DNA of 64,000 nucleotides from Desulforamulus ferrireducens (GCF_002005145.1 NZ_CP019698.1:3100001-3164000); one strand, 5' to 3'. Numbered from the stretch's first letter, positions 44,531 through 54,722 are shown. Program-made: numbers and translations. Notes: a model not told the origin generated them from the letters alone.

Positions 44531-45772
44531 TTATATTAATTTTCTAAGCAATTGCGCTAAGTCCCTTGCAGTTTTTGTTCTTGAAAAACTGTTAATAACC
44601 AACTTATAGCCGTCTTTGCAATATTTCTTTAAAAGGCTTTTTTCTTTATAGAGTAAAATAATCTTGTTTGCCATTGCCTTTGGATTTTCTGGTTCTATAG
44701 ATAATCCCAGTTTGTTTTCTGTTATAAATTGAGCTAAATCTCCCCCCACGGATGCTAAGACTGGTTTGTTAAAATATGCATAATCAAAAATTTTATTTGG
44801 TAAGGCCGTTTTAAAGATTGGTATATCCTTTAGTGTTATTAAACATAAATCTGCACTCTTTATATATGTACCAAGTTTTTTTCGGTGAACCGGCCCAATT
44901 AATAAAACATTTTCCAACTTTCTCCTCTTTACTTCAAAAATTAACTTTTCTCTTTCCTGCCCGTCTCCCACTAATAAAAAAACAATATCTTTATACTCTT
45001 TAATAATCTCTGCACATTCAATAACTTGCTCTAAAGCATTGGCCGGGCCATGGGCCCCGGCATAAATGATAACAAATTTGTTAGTTATCCCCAAGCTTTG
45101 TTTTAGTGTTTCTACTTCTTCCTGGGACACTTCTGGATAGGTATCTTGGGCAATACCGTTTGGTATCATGCTTACTTTTTCTGCTGGAACGTTTTTATAT
45201 TCTACTAATCTTCTGGTAATTCCAGGTGTCAAACCTAATATTACATCTGAGTTCCTATATAACGTCTTTTCCATCCACAACAGGGCAGCTCGAGTAATTC
45301 TACCAGTACCGGGCTTCATGTCAAACAAGGTATCCGGCCAGAGGTCCCTAACTTCTAAGACATATTTAGTATTTCTAATCTTAGCCAGCAGTAGCCCAGC
45401 TAGAGGACAAAACATATGTGGTGAAGATGCTATAATTATATCAGGTTTTTTGGGGACAAAAAGTCCCCTGATAAACAGGTGTAAGGAAAACAATAGCATA
45501 TTAATAATTCTATATTTGTTGTTTAGTTTGTAAGAACTACTCCATAGCCAATACCATTGAGCAAAAGGTAGTTGTTCTATGTGCAGGCTAAAGGTCTTCC
45601 GAGCCTCTGGAACTACATATTTTTTAATAACGTGAACAAAGCTGCAAGCCCACACAACTACTGAAAAACCCATGGCATCCAACTCTTTAGCTAGTTCGTA
45701 ATGTCGGGTACTGGCTGGGTACTCAGGTGGTACATTATAATGATTTATAAGCCAGACCACAGGCTTATGCAT
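44531..45772 (-). CDS. Glycosyltransferase family 4 (WbuB-like)
   Basis: A 413-aa GT-B glycosyltransferase of the WbuB type, which adds amino sugars such as L-FucNAc to lipid-linked glycans. N-terminal marks are INHYNVPPEYPASTRHYELAKEL and YVLEVRDLWPDTLFDMK. C-terminal marks are MIPNGIAQD, VIIYAGAHGPANALEQVIE and the FDYAYFNKPVLASVGGD region. It is downstream of asnB-like gene 1 with a 311-bp gap. It probably acts in synthesis of the surface glycan made by the 46-64 kb cluster. The donor sugar cannot be told. Confidence 0.88.
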   Translation of the reverse strand: MHKPVVWLINHYNVPPEYPASTRHYELAKELDAMGFSVVVWACSFVHVIKKYVVPEARKTFSLHIEQLPFAQWYWLWSSSYKLNNKYRIINMLLFSLHLFIRGLFVPKKPDIIIASSPHMFCPLAGLLLAKIRNTKYVLEVRDLWPDTLFDMKPGTGRITRAALLWMEKTLYRNSDVILGLTPGITRRLVEYKNVPAEKVSMIPNGIAQDTYPEVSQEEVETLKQSLGITNKFVIIYAGAHGPANALEQVIECAEIIKEYKDIVFLLVGDGQEREKLIFEVKRRKLENVLLIGPVHRKKLGTYIKSADLCLITLKDIPIFKTALPNKIFDYAYFNKPVLASVGGDLAQFITENKLGLSIEPENPKAMANKIILLYKEKSLLKKYCKDGYKLVINSFSRTKTARDLAQLLRKLI

Positions 45773-46083
45773 ACTGTTTCAACCCCAGTAATTTTATTAT
45801 TGTATATTTTGTTGCCGCCCTAGTTACTGTCCCTGATACCAATCTTTAAGCGCTATTTTAAATTACCAATTCATTTTCTCTTAAAAAGGTTAACCCTGCC
45901 ACAAAATAACTTGGTTCATTTGTAAGGTATAACATTTTCATTTACTATCCAAATAATATCTGTGGTATCCCTAAATCTAAAGCTATGAAAAGGCTAATGC
46001 ACGATTAAGTAAACATTTCAAACCAAACAAACACCGGTTGTCACAGGTACTTTTTGATTAGACATTATTCTGAAATTTTAAGA
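45773..46083. other. Gene-free gap
   Basis: I see no gene, clear promoter pair or strong hairpin in this A+T-rich stretch between the glycosyltransferase and the asnB-like gene. It may be debris from the neighbouring insertion events. Confidence 0.5.
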
Positions 46084-47994
46084 TTATTTTCCCTTTTTTA
46101 GAGCGATATTCTTCAACAATTGGTCGTCATCTATGAAAATTCTAAACCACAATTCCACGTTTAACATGGCCCAAAGGTTCCAACTGTTATCGGAACTATT
46201 ATAGATCAAATTTTGTAATTTAGATTTTTCAAATATACCTCGTTTAATAGTTCTTTGGTCTAAAAGAATTTGTATTAAGAAAGGTTTGACTTCTCCCTTA
46301 AACCAAGCATTAATAGGAGTAGGGAACCCTTTTTTGTCTGTTCTTTGCCAAACCATTTCAGGGATTATGCCTTTAATAGCTTGTTTAAAAATATATTTAG
46401 GCTCCCAACCCTTTACCTTTAATGATGGTGGTATTGTCGCAGCATATTCAACAATGCGATGGTCAAGTAGCGGCACTCTAGATTCAAGGGAAAAAGCCAT
46501 ACTAGTTCTGTCTTCTACTTGCAACAGGCCTGGCAAATAGGTTTTTTGATCATGATATAGAATTTTATCAAATAGTTCAGTGGTACTTGCTTGCTCAATA
46601 TACTGGTAAAACCCCTTATCTAAATCATAACCATCGATCTTATTCCTTAATGTTGCTGTAAATAACCCCTGGTTGTCTAATGCTGTTGAGTATTTCTTCC
46701 ATCTCTCACTGGCGTTCCTAGGCCCTCCGCCGACATTCTTTAATACTTTCCTTGCTGTATCAGCAAAACCATTTCTATATAGGTTTGAGGTTACTAACAT
46801 TAAGCGTGTTTGTAACCTTTTCCAGACAGGAACGGGCTGTGCGTTTGAATCTCCTTCAATAGTCAAGAAATATCTTGAATATCCACCAAAAACTTCGTCG
46901 GCCCCTTGCCCTCCTAATACCACCTTAACATGTTCCGCTGCTGTTCGACAAACCATGGCCTGGGGAAATAGGCCCGGACCCATGGCTGGTTCATCCATAT
47001 GCCAAATTAGTTTGGGTATATACTCCATAAACTGCTCAGCAGTGGGTACTATTTCAAGATAATCCGTACCGGACACTTTGGACACTTCTTTGGCATATTG
47101 GCTTTCATCAAAGAATTGGCCTTCTTTAAATCTTCCTGTAAAGGTTTTGATTTTACCAGGGTAGTAAGCGGCAGCAATACTGGCCACTGTACTTGAGTCA
47201 AAACCCCCACTCAAGTGACAACCAACGGGTACATCTGCTCTAAGTTGGAGCTTAACTGAGTCCTTGATTAATTCCCTTAGCTCATAAATCGTTTCCTCTT
47301 CCGATCGTGTGTAATTATAGTTGTAATAAATATCCCAGTATTTGTTCTTAATCACTTGGCCATCTGCATAAACCACCATGTACCAACCAGGCATAAGTTT
47401 ATAGATATTTTCAAAAAAAGTGCTATCAGTGGGGTTGTACATATAGTATAGATAATAACCAATGGCCTGATAGTTTGGTTTTTTAGTTATTCCTGGTAAC
47501 ATTAAAAGACTCTTAATTTCAGATGCAAAAGCAAATTGTTCAGAATTAAAAAAATAGTACAATGGTTTAATTCCCATTCGATCCCTTGCTAAAAAAAGGG
47601 TATGCTTTGTCTTATCATAAATTGCAAAAGCAAACATTCCGTTTAACTTGTTAACAACATCTTTTCCAAACATCTCATAAGCTCTTAAAACCACTTCCGT
47701 ATCACTATTTGTTTTAAAAATACACCCTTTTTGCAACAGTTCTTTTCTAATTTCTTTGTAGTTGTAAATTTCACCGTTAAATACAATCTTAAGCATACCA
47801 TCATCATTGGACATGGGCTGATGTCCGGTTTTCAAATCAATTATGCTTAATCTTCGGAAGTATAAAGATATCTTTTCGTCCATATAAGTTCCTTCTTCGT
47901 CCGGACCCCTATGGTATATTAACTTACCAGCCCGAGAAATATCTTTATGGTTATTTTCTCCATTTAATATCAGGCGTCCAACAAAACCACACAC
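46084..47994 (-). CDS. Asparagine synthase family amidotransferase, intact copy
   Basis: A 636-aa AsnB-type enzyme. The class II glutamine amidotransferase domain starts MCGFVGRL with nucleophile Cys2 (GTG start behind GGAGG), with HRGPDEEG and FNGEIYNYKEI. The synthetase domain has the PPi loop LSGGFDSSTVASIA, LPGLLQVEDRTSMAFSLESRVPLLDH and the C-terminal KGFPTPINAWF. In glycan clusters such enzymes usually amidate uronic-acid sugars rather than make asparagine; the location favours that. It is a paralogue of the split gene at 50.7-54.1 kb. Confidence 0.88.
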   Translation of the reverse strand: MCGFVGRLILNGENNHKDISRAGKLIYHRGPDEEGTYMDEKISLYFRRLSIIDLKTGHQPMSNDDGMLKIVFNGEIYNYKEIRKELLQKGCIFKTNSDTEVVLRAYEMFGKDVVNKLNGMFAFAIYDKTKHTLFLARDRMGIKPLYYFFNSEQFAFASEIKSLLMLPGITKKPNYQAIGYYLYYMYNPTDSTFFENIYKLMPGWYMVVYADGQVIKNKYWDIYYNYNYTRSEEETIYELRELIKDSVKLQLRADVPVGCHLSGGFDSSTVASIAAAYYPGKIKTFTGRFKEGQFFDESQYAKEVSKVSGTDYLEIVPTAEQFMEYIPKLIWHMDEPAMGPGLFPQAMVCRTAAEHVKVVLGGQGADEVFGGYSRYFLTIEGDSNAQPVPVWKRLQTRLMLVTSNLYRNGFADTARKVLKNVGGGPRNASERWKKYSTALDNQGLFTATLRNKIDGYDLDKGFYQYIEQASTTELFDKILYHDQKTYLPGLLQVEDRTSMAFSLESRVPLLDHRIVEYAATIPPSLKVKGWEPKYIFKQAIKGIIPEMVWQRTDKKGFPTPINAWFKGEVKPFLIQILLDQRTIKRGIFEKSKLQNLIYNSSDNSWNLWAMLNVELWFRIFIDDDQLLKNIALKKGK

Positions 47995-48119
47995 AGGATA
48001 ACCTCCAAAAATTTAGGTTAAGAAAAATGCCAAGGGGAAAGACCTAGTAACATGACCTTACCTCGTTTTGATGGACACAGTGAATGGCTGGTATAATTAA
48101 CCCAGCGGAGGTGTTCATC

Positions 48120-48404
48120 ATGAAACGTTTTGATAAACAATTTAAATTAGAAGCTGTTGCTATGGTACTTGAGCAAGAACGTTCAGTACCAGTTGTTGCT
48201 AAGGAACTTGGTATCCATGTAAATACTCTTTACAAGTGGATTAACCAATTTGAAAATCATAAGGAAGATGCTTTCCCGGGCAGTGGAAACCTTCTACCAG
48301 AAAACGAGGAAATTAGGCGTTTAAAGAAGATGATTGCTGATCTACAGGAGGAAAACGCCATTCTAAAAAAGGCCACGGCCATCTTTGCAAAACACCAGAA
48401 GTAG
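48120..48404 (+). CDS. IS3 transposase OrfA (HTH protein)
   Basis: A 94-aa DNA-binding OrfA starting at the ATG at 48120, 6 nt after GGAGGTG. The frame extends 12 codons upstream without a ribosome site. HTH ([34 protein letters not shown]) is followed by a leucine-zipper stretch ([20 protein letters not shown]). It ends at TAG 48404. The reading frame of OrfB lies in the -1 frame and is open over the end of orfA. Confidence 0.9.
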   Translation: MKRFDKQFKLEAVAMVLEQERSVPVVAKELGIHVNTLYKWINQFENHKEDAFPGSGNLLPENEEIRRLKKMIADLQEENAILKKATAIFAKHQK

Positions 48405-48442
48405 CTTACAGATTTATTGTTCAGCACCGCTTCAGCTTTCGG

Positions 48443-49264
48443 GTGGAAAAGATGTGCCAAGTGTTTAAGGTCTCCCGAAGCGGATTTTATGCCTGGCTCA
48501 AAAGAGAAGAAAGTAGCCGAGCAAAACAAAATAAAGAGCTGCTGAAGGAAATCCATAATGTGTATAAACTTTCCCGAGGTACTTACGGTAGCCCGAGGGT
48601 AACTAAAGCACTTAAGAACCAAGGTATTACTTGCAGTAGAAACAGGGTAGCCCGTTTGATGCGGGATTATGGTATCTTTGCCAAAACCAAAAGGAGATAC
48701 AAGGCTACCACTAATTCAAAGCACAGTTATCCGGTAGCCCCGAACCTACTGAATCAAAACTTTTCAGCTAACCAACCAAATCAGGTCTGGGTAGCCGATA
48801 TTACATACATCCCTACTGATGAAGGTTGGCTTTATCTGGCAGCCATCAAGGATTTGTATAATAGGAAGATTGTAGGGTGGGCTATGGATAAAACAATGAC
48901 TCGTCAGTTAGTATTGGATGCCCTTAACCAAGCAGTAATGAGATATCGCCCCTTAGCAGGTCTAATACACCATTCGGATCGTGGCAGTCAGTACGCCAGT
49001 TATGAGTATCAACAAGCATTAAGGGGTTATGGGATAATTACAAGCATGAGCCGTAAAGGCAATTGCTACGATAATGCAAGTATGGAATCTTTTTTTGGGA
49101 CCATTAAGCGAGAACTAATTTATGGTAGCCGATATAGAACCAGAGCAGAAGCACGGCATGCAATTTTTGAGTACATCGAAGTATTCTACAATCGAATACG
49201 CCTACATTCATCACTAGGTTACATGTCTCCGGTAGAATACGAGCAAGCCAAAAACGCTGCATAA
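48443..49264 (+). CDS. IS3 transposase OrfB (DDE integrase-type)
   Basis: A 273-aa catalytic transposase with the DDE residues in [28 protein letters not shown] and [15 protein letters not shown]. The N-terminal HTH_21 region is [19 protein letters not shown]. The first ATG is at 48443, but the same frame is open back across the orfA end near 48390 (GCAAAAC). A -1 frameshift there would make the OrfAB fusion, the active form in IS3 elements. Confidence 0.93.
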   Translation: MEKMCQVFKVSRSGFYAWLKREESSRAKQNKELLKEIHNVYKLSRGTYGSPRVTKALKNQGITCSRNRVARLMRDYGIFAKTKRRYKATTNSKHSYPVAPNLLNQNFSANQPNQVWVADITYIPTDEGWLYLAAIKDLYNRKIVGWAMDKTMTRQLVLDALNQAVMRYRPLAGLIHHSDRGSQYASYEYQQALRGYGIITSMSRKGNCYDNASMESFFGTIKRELIYGSRYRTRAEARHAIFEYIEVFYNRIRLHSSLGYMSPVEYEQAKNAA

Positions 49265-49353
49265 CAAAATCTTGAGATAACAAAAGAAAATCCGCCATTC
49301 TTAATGTCTATTTTTATAGGGCAAGCTCAACATAATAAAAAAACTATGACATT

Positions 49354-50661
49354 TTATTCAAACAACATAACTTCTCTAATAAGAAATCTTGGTTGGCCAA
49401 AAGTATCATGGACTACTATTTTTATCATGTTTGTTTTTATTTCCTTCTCACTTACGTATTCAAAAATATGTTCCGAGGTAAAATTCGAACAATTCTTCCT
49501 CTCTACCAAAACTTTATATTTATCCTGTTGCTGGTCATAATATTCAATAGAAAAATTTTTCCCACTATTCTCTAAGGATTCCCAAAAGATTTTAAGACGA
49601 TAGAATTGTTGTTGTTTATCAAACTTTATTTCTATAACCTGGGGAAATCCATAAGAATTTGGAACTGCATAAGTTTTTATATCGCCATCAAAAGCTTTAT
49701 CTAATTCATAATTAGTTAGATAGTTTACATTAGATAATATTTCCGTGCCTTCTCCTATTATTTTATGGTCTCTATTATCTATATCATAATAATAAAGTAT
49801 TGAAGATGCGTTTTTAAAAAATAAAGGACTCATATAAGAGTTACTTTTATCAAAATTTCCTACTACTGTTTTTGATAGTTCTGGATTGTCTATCATTTCT
49901 TGTATACTATAGTTGTAATATACATTAAATGTTGGATCAAATGTATACCACTTCCCATCTATCTTAACTTCGACTCTGCTATGGTTAGCATTCTTAAAAG
50001 TACTAGTTACTCCTACAATTCTAGCTTCAATTCCTTTCTTTGCTAATTCTCTCATCATTAAATAACAAAAATCTCCACAGTGACCCTCTCCGTAGGAAAT
50101 AAGTTCTTTAGCTGGTACTTGCCCGCCCAGTCCTTTACCATATTTTAATAGTCCATTTACAAATTTATTTATACTTATCACATCTTCAATTGAAACAGAA
50201 TTCACCCGTTCCGAAATAATTATTTTGTCTTCATGCCAATGTACTTTATAGCCTAAAGCCTCTGCAATATACCTAGCTGGAAGATATACTCGTCCTGTTT
50301 TTTTACTATATTCAGTTTCTACATCAATATCTCTTGTCTCACCATTAATACTTATTTGCTTTTTGCCTACTTTAATTTCTATTTGAATATTTTCATGGTT
50401 AATATTTATGATCTGGTTTTCGGGATGCCAATTAACATTATTCTCCGATACCCCCAATGAATAGGCTAGAATTCTAAGCGGAACAAAAACTCTTCCCTCA
50501 CTAATATATGGTGTTGTATCCATAGTGTAACTAATATTATTAATTTTATATTCATTGTTTCCAATAGTAAATGATACGCATTTAGTTGTCTCGGCTTTAG
50601 CAATTGGCTGTTGAAAAAAAAAACAAAGAGCAAATATAATAGATGTTATTATTATTCTCAT
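49354..50661 (-). CDS. Exported stalk-domain/transglutaminase-like/discoidin-like protein
   Basis: A 435-aa secreted protein. A signal peptide (~1-23) is followed by two stalk repeats (VFVPLRILAYSLGVSENNVNW, VYLPARYIAEALGYKVHW). Residues ~155-260 form a transglutaminase-like cysteine-protease fold with a plausible triad Cys195 (GEGHCGDFCY), His227 (NHSRVEV) and Asp242 (WYTFDPTF). The C-terminal ~140 residues (LDKAFDGDIKTYAVP..YRLKIFWESLENSGKNFSIEYYDQ) look like a galactose-binding/discoidin-type beta sandwich. Substrate is unknown; cross-linking or cleavage of a surface polymer or protein is possible. It lies 16 bp after the broken asnB-like gene. Confidence 0.75.
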   Translation of the reverse strand: MRIIITSIIFALCFFFQQPIAKAETTKCVSFTIGNNEYKINNISYTMDTTPYISEGRVFVPLRILAYSLGVSENNVNWHPENQIININHENIQIEIKVGKKQISINGETRDIDVETEYSKKTGRVYLPARYIAEALGYKVHWHEDKIIISERVNSVSIEDVISINKFVNGLLKYGKGLGGQVPAKELISYGEGHCGDFCYLMMRELAKKGIEARIVGVTSTFKNANHSRVEVKIDGKWYTFDPTFNVYYNYSIQEMIDNPELSKTVVGNFDKSNSYMSPLFFKNASSILYYYDIDNRDHKIIGEGTEILSNVNYLTNYELDKAFDGDIKTYAVPNSYGFPQVIEIKFDKQQQFYRLKIFWESLENSGKNFSIEYYDQQQDKYKVLVERKNCSNFTSEHIFEYVSEKEIKTNMIKIVVHDTFGQPRFLIREVMLFE

Positions 50662-50677
50662 ATATTTTCCTCGCTGT

Positions 50678-52303
50678 CTAAAAAATTTTAAAAGCTCTTA
50701 TCCATGCCCCTAAACTCCAAATAGCCCATGTAACTCGTTTGTTGATTAATTCTTGACTCTCGCTAAGGATCTCATGTACTGGCTTTATAAATAAGCCCGT
50801 TTTATCCAATAACATAAAATCTTTATGTATTAGATCAGCTAGTTCCTTATCAAAAAGTTCCGTTGCTGGATACATAGTACCTGATTTAGACGGGTTAGCA
50901 GATACCATTCTAGGAAGCACAGGTTCCATTGCTTTCCTTATCATTCCCTTTAGTCCATCCCTAAGTAGAAAAGCCTCAGGTACTTGCCCTGCAAATTCAA
51001 CAACTTTCCTGTCGAGGAGTGGTGTTCTTGATTCCAGATTTTCAATCATTGATGTTCTATCTTCAACATGCAGTAAACCTGGAAGCAATACCTTAGCGTC
51101 AAGGTAAAGTAGTTTTTTCAGATATCCAGTTGTTCTGTTGGAGCACATATTTAAGAGTGAGTCTGATACACTGTAGTCTCCTACCGCACTACGAAATTCT
51201 GGATTTACATATTGCCATAATTCTTCAGTTCTGAAGAAAAGGCTCTTAATTATTTGTTTCTCATCGCCAAATACACTTTTCCCTAGAATCTGTCTTGCTT
51301 GTCTTTCAAAACCTACTAGATATTTAATATTACTACTATTAACTACCCTATTGCTGCCGCTTATGCTATCACTAATCTCTTTACTTAATACCGCGGCAAT
51401 ATATTTAGGATAACCACAAAAGAGCTCATCCCCCCCGTGTCCTGTCAGGACAACACGGGTATGCTGTCGAACTATTTTTGACATAATTCGGTAAGGTGCT
51501 GAATATCCTGCAATTGGCATATCTAGAACATATAAAAGGTCATCATGTGCCTTTATAATCTCTTCTTTAGGTAATATAACCCGGTGATGTTCTGAGCCAA
51601 TATGTTTTGCTACAGCATCGGAATAAGGACGTTCATCTTGGAACCTAGCTTCGGGAAAAATACTTGAAAAAGTATGTAAATTGGCTTGCACTTTTTTATT
51701 TAAAAATTGCTTAGCAATGGTGGCCACAGAAGAACTATCGAGTCCCCCACTTACATACGCTGATATAGGTACATCTGCACGGCACCAAAGCTTAACTGCT
51801 TCAAATATACGTTCTCTTAAATTAAGAATTGCCTCATCATAGTCTAGTTTTGCTTCTTCTTGTGGTAAATCCCAATAAACATGCTCAACAATCGTATAGT
51901 TTGCTAAATCCACAGAAAGAAACGCCCCGGGTCTGATCGACTTTACACCCTTAAAAAGGGTATGGTTCTGCGTGTATAATTGAATGTGAATATAATCACA
52001 CAGGCCAAATGGGTCTATCTCAGCAGACACAGCACCTGATTTTATTAATGCTTTAATCTCACTGGCAAAAGTAATAGAAGAAGTATTTACGTGATAATAT
52101 AAGGGTTTTATACCCAGACGATCCCTTACTAAATATAACTTATTCTTTGTGAAATCAACCAAGGCAAAGGCAAACATGCCATCGATTTTGTCCAAAAAAT
52201 CTAAGCCAAAGGCCTGATAGCTTTTGAGAAGCACTTCAGTATCAGAGTTTGTTTCAAACATATAACCTAATTCTAATAGTTGCTTTTGCAGCTCTAAGTA
52301 ATT
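50678..52303 (-). pseudogene. Asparagine synthase-like gene, C-terminal part (split by IS)
   Basis: This is the 3' part of an AsnB-type amidotransferase gene cut by the element at 52304-53812. From Asn-Tyr-Leu-Glu (NYLELQKQLLELGYMFETN) it encodes 541 aa with an intact frame, the PPi loop VSGGLDSSSVATIAK and LPGLLHVEDRTSMIENLESRTPLLDRK. It lacks the N-terminal 79 residues with the nucleophile Cys. Joined to the 5' piece after removing the element and one AATT copy it gives exactly 620 codons plus a stop in frame. A start codon created by the element's end (52369) adds 22 foreign residues, but such a product would lack glutaminase activity. Confidence 0.92.
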
Positions 52304-53812
52304 GAGCCTTTTGCAATTTTGTAATCCCGTAAATACCAAGGTTTCTAGGAGCATAAAAAAGGACTTCACCCCAAATACGGAGAATTTTCCAAGTGACCAA
52401 ACCCGAAAAATCCATAAAAGGAAGTGAAGTCACTTTGTATATTCTCCAACAAAACCTATTTTCCTTTGAACAATGGTTGGAAATTGAATCAGAATACCGG
52501 CTAGAACCTTTTTTTAGTGTATTGGACTTACGTCCGTATTCTCAAGCGCTTTGCTCTGATACGAAACGGGGAAGAAAGCCCGAGAACCGAGAGGCTATTC
52601 TTAGAGCGCTCCTCGTAGCACCTTTCGAAAATATCTCAGAATTCACCGCCCTTCGAGATCGCCTGGTCAGCGATATTCGTTTTCGGTATCAGTGTGGTTT
52701 CGAACTCGCTAAGCGGGTTCCTTCAATCTCTACATTCAGTCGGGTATTTGGTCAGATTATGGAAAAAGAAATAGCCCAAAAGTTATTTAATGACTTAGTA
52801 CAACAGTGTTTAGACGAAAAGATTATAGTGGCTGATACCATTGCAATTGACAGTACGGCAATTGATGCTTATGAGAAAAAGCAACCCAAGTCTAAAAGCC
52901 AAGAAACAGGTAATGCAACTTGGGGAGCCAAATACGATACGTTTAGAAACAAAATTACCTGGTTTGGCTACAAGATTCATTTAGCTGTTGATACATCAAG
53001 CGAATTACCTATAGCCCTTGAGGTTACGCCTGCAAATATTAATGACGGCGATATGGGGCCTACGCTGATTGAGAAAGTAGCGGCACAAATCCCTGAAGGA
53101 AGGTTAAAATATGTCATTGAGGATTCAGGCTACGATCAACAAAAGAACTATGAAGCTGCGAAAGCCCAGAGAGCGCAGGCAATTATCCCTTTAAACTTAA
53201 GGAATGCCCAGGAACCACCGGAAGGGTTTTCATTTAATGGAACTCCCAAGTGCTCTATGGGTTATGAAATGGTATATTGGGGTTGCGATAAAAACTTCCT
53301 TAAGTTTCGATGTCCACATGCACTGGGTAAAGTGGATTGTCCCAATGGAATGGCTTGGTGCTCCTCTTCAAACTATGGGATGGTTGTAAAGATAAACGTA
53401 AAGGACGATCTAAGGCGTTTTTCCCTGCCCCATAGAGGAACTAAGCGATGGGAAGAGCTATATGACAAAAGAACTTCTGTGGAACGTTGCAATTCTAGGC
53501 TTAAGGAGAATCTTACTGCGAATGACCTCCATATAAGGGGAATTAAAAAGGTTACGGCATATATTTACCTTAATGCCATAGTGCTATTAGCAACGGCTTT
53601 AGCATCCAAAAAAATAAACTGCTCACCCCAACAAAAAGTAGCTTAAAGCACTTAAAAAATCGGGTCGATCCAAAAATTCTGTACGTCTAACCATTCATTT
53701 GGAATAAAATGTAAATAGGGTTAGGGACAGGTCATTTTTTAATAAAAACCAAACAAAAGTGTCTTTAGATTGCCTTGTTTTTTTAAAAAAAAGCCAATTA
53801 TGCAAAAGGCTC
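52304..53812 (+). mobile_element. IS1182-type insertion sequence with AATT duplication
   Basis: A 1509-bp element bounded by the inverted repeat GAGCCTTTTGCA / TGCAAAAGGCTC. It is flanked by the 4-bp direct repeat AATT (52300-52303 and 53813-53816). One intact transposase gene lies on the plus strand, opposite to the interrupted host gene. Palindromic 4-bp duplications suit the IS1182 group; that family name is by protein appearance and is less certain than the boundaries. Confidence 0.9.
52393..53646 (+). CDS. Transposase, IS1182-type DDE
   Basis: A 417-aa transposase. The N-terminal DUF772-like region (EAILRALLVAPFENISEFTALRDRL..DIRFRYQCGF) is followed by a DDE core with TIAIDSTAIDAYEK, IEDSGYDQQKNYEAAK and RTSVERCNSRLKENL (Glu), plus YLNAIVLLATALA at the C-terminus. 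It begins with GTG at 52393, 89 bp inside the element. It is uninterrupted, so the element may be active. Confidence 0.88.
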   Translation: MTKPEKSIKGSEVTLYILQQNLFSFEQWLEIESEYRLEPFFSVLDLRPYSQALCSDTKRGRKPENREAILRALLVAPFENISEFTALRDRLVSDIRFRYQCGFELAKRVPSISTFSRVFGQIMEKEIAQKLFNDLVQQCLDEKIIVADTIAIDSTAIDAYEKKQPKSKSQETGNATWGAKYDTFRNKITWFGYKIHLAVDTSSELPIALEVTPANINDGDMGPTLIEKVAAQIPEGRLKYVIEDSGYDQQKNYEAAKAQRAQAIIPLNLRNAQEPPEGFSFNGTPKCSMGYEMVYWGCDKNFLKFRCPHALGKVDCPNGMAWCSSSNYGMVVKINVKDDLRRFSLPHRGTKRWEELYDKRTSVERCNSRLKENLTANDLHIRGIKKVTAYIYLNAIVLLATALASKKINCSPQQKVA

Positions 53813-54053
53813 AATTAAATATTTCCCCATTAAATACAATGCCAATTTTTTTTCCTGTTGTAAACATTGGCTGGTTACCAGAAGGGGTTAAGTCAATTAT
53901 CGACAGCCTACGGTGTACTAATCCTACGTTCTTATCATGGTAGTACCCTGAATTATCTCTACCCCTATGTTCAATTGCATTTCCTATAGATTCTAAAATT
54001 TTTCTAGCAACCGTTTTGCCGTCAAACCTAACTTGTCCACCAATACCGCACAT
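53813..54053 (-). pseudogene. Asparagine synthase-like gene, N-terminal part (split by IS)
   Basis: The 5' part of the same amidotransferase gene, 80 residues. It starts MCGIGGQVRFDG (nucleophile Cys2) and contains IEHRGRDNSGYYHDKN and IGIVFNGEIFN. The last codon AAT runs into a TGA formed at the element edge. The ribosome site AGGAG precedes the ATG at 54053, only 9 nt from the end of the PIG-L gene, so it belonged to that operon. Confidence 0.92.
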
Positions 54054-54062
54054 ATTTTTCTC

Positions 54063-54707
54063 CTATAAAAATAATCTAATTACTTCAAAACACTCAGCAA
54101 AAACTGCATTAGCTTGTACTCCTCTTACCCGGGCCAAGGATTCAAAAAACTGTGTATTAGAATAGTTACGGTGTAACTGGGATTTATAACAAGAAGAAGC
54201 TTTTAACTTTTTTTCCATGTGGTCATTATTAACAATCACAAGGCAGTCATGATTCATCGTCAATGTATTCCAAGGCAACTCATAGCCCAAAATACTTGTA
54301 TGCTTAAACGCACGAACCGTCTCCTCATAAATACAGTGATGGTCCTGATGAATGTCATTGCTATTTGGAGTAAATACCAATGCTGGATTAATCTCTTTTT
54401 TTAGCTTAATTAATACTTCTAATATGTCTTGCCTTACAGAGGGAAAATATCGTACAGGAAATTCAAAATTACCACAATTTTCAAGCCTTATCCCTAATAT
54501 CTTACGACTGGAATTGCATTCTTCTTTTAATTGGTTAATTGGAAGTCCGATATCACGTAGACTCTGTTCACATAAAGAAAAATAATAATGATATACCTTA
54601 ACCCCAGATTCCACCAGTTTATTTATTGTTGCCCCACAACCCAGCTCGTCGTCTGGGTGAGCACCTAACACTAAGGCTGGCCTGTTATCAACTAATCTCT
54701 CTAGCAC
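54063..54707 (-). CDS. PIG-L family N-acetylglucosaminyl deacetylase-like protein
   Basis: A 214-aa zinc-dependent LmbE/PIG-L family enzyme that removes N-acetyl groups from GlcNAc-type substrates. The metal motif AHPDDELGCG stands near residue 17, and the second ligand motif is HQDHH near ~120 (PNSNDIHQDHHCIYEE). The start is GTG behind AGGGGG. In this operon it probably de-acetylates an amino sugar so that another group, perhaps formyl, can be added. It lies 15 bp after wecB. Confidence 0.9.
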   Translation of the reverse strand: MLERLVDNRPALVLGAHPDDELGCGATINKLVESGVKVYHYYFSLCEQSLRDIGLPINQLKEECNSSRKILGIRLENCGNFEFPVRYFPSVRQDILEVLIKLKKEINPALVFTPNSNDIHQDHHCIYEETVRAFKHTSILGYELPWNTLTMNHDCLVIVNNDHMEKKLKASSCYKSQLHRNYSNTQFFESLARVRGVQANAVFAECFEVIRLFL

Positions 54708-54722
54708 GTTAATTCCCCCTAT

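Larger units (their letters stand above)
48072..49310 (+). mobile_element. IS3-family insertion sequence
   Basis: A ~1.24-kb element with two overlapping-frame transposase genes on the plus strand. The left end TGGACACAGTGAATGGC and the right end in reverse TAGACATTAAGAATGGC match in 12 of 17 positions. No obvious target duplication is visible, and ends are set by this alignment. It separates asnB-like gene 1 from the transglutaminase-domain gene. Confidence 0.8.
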
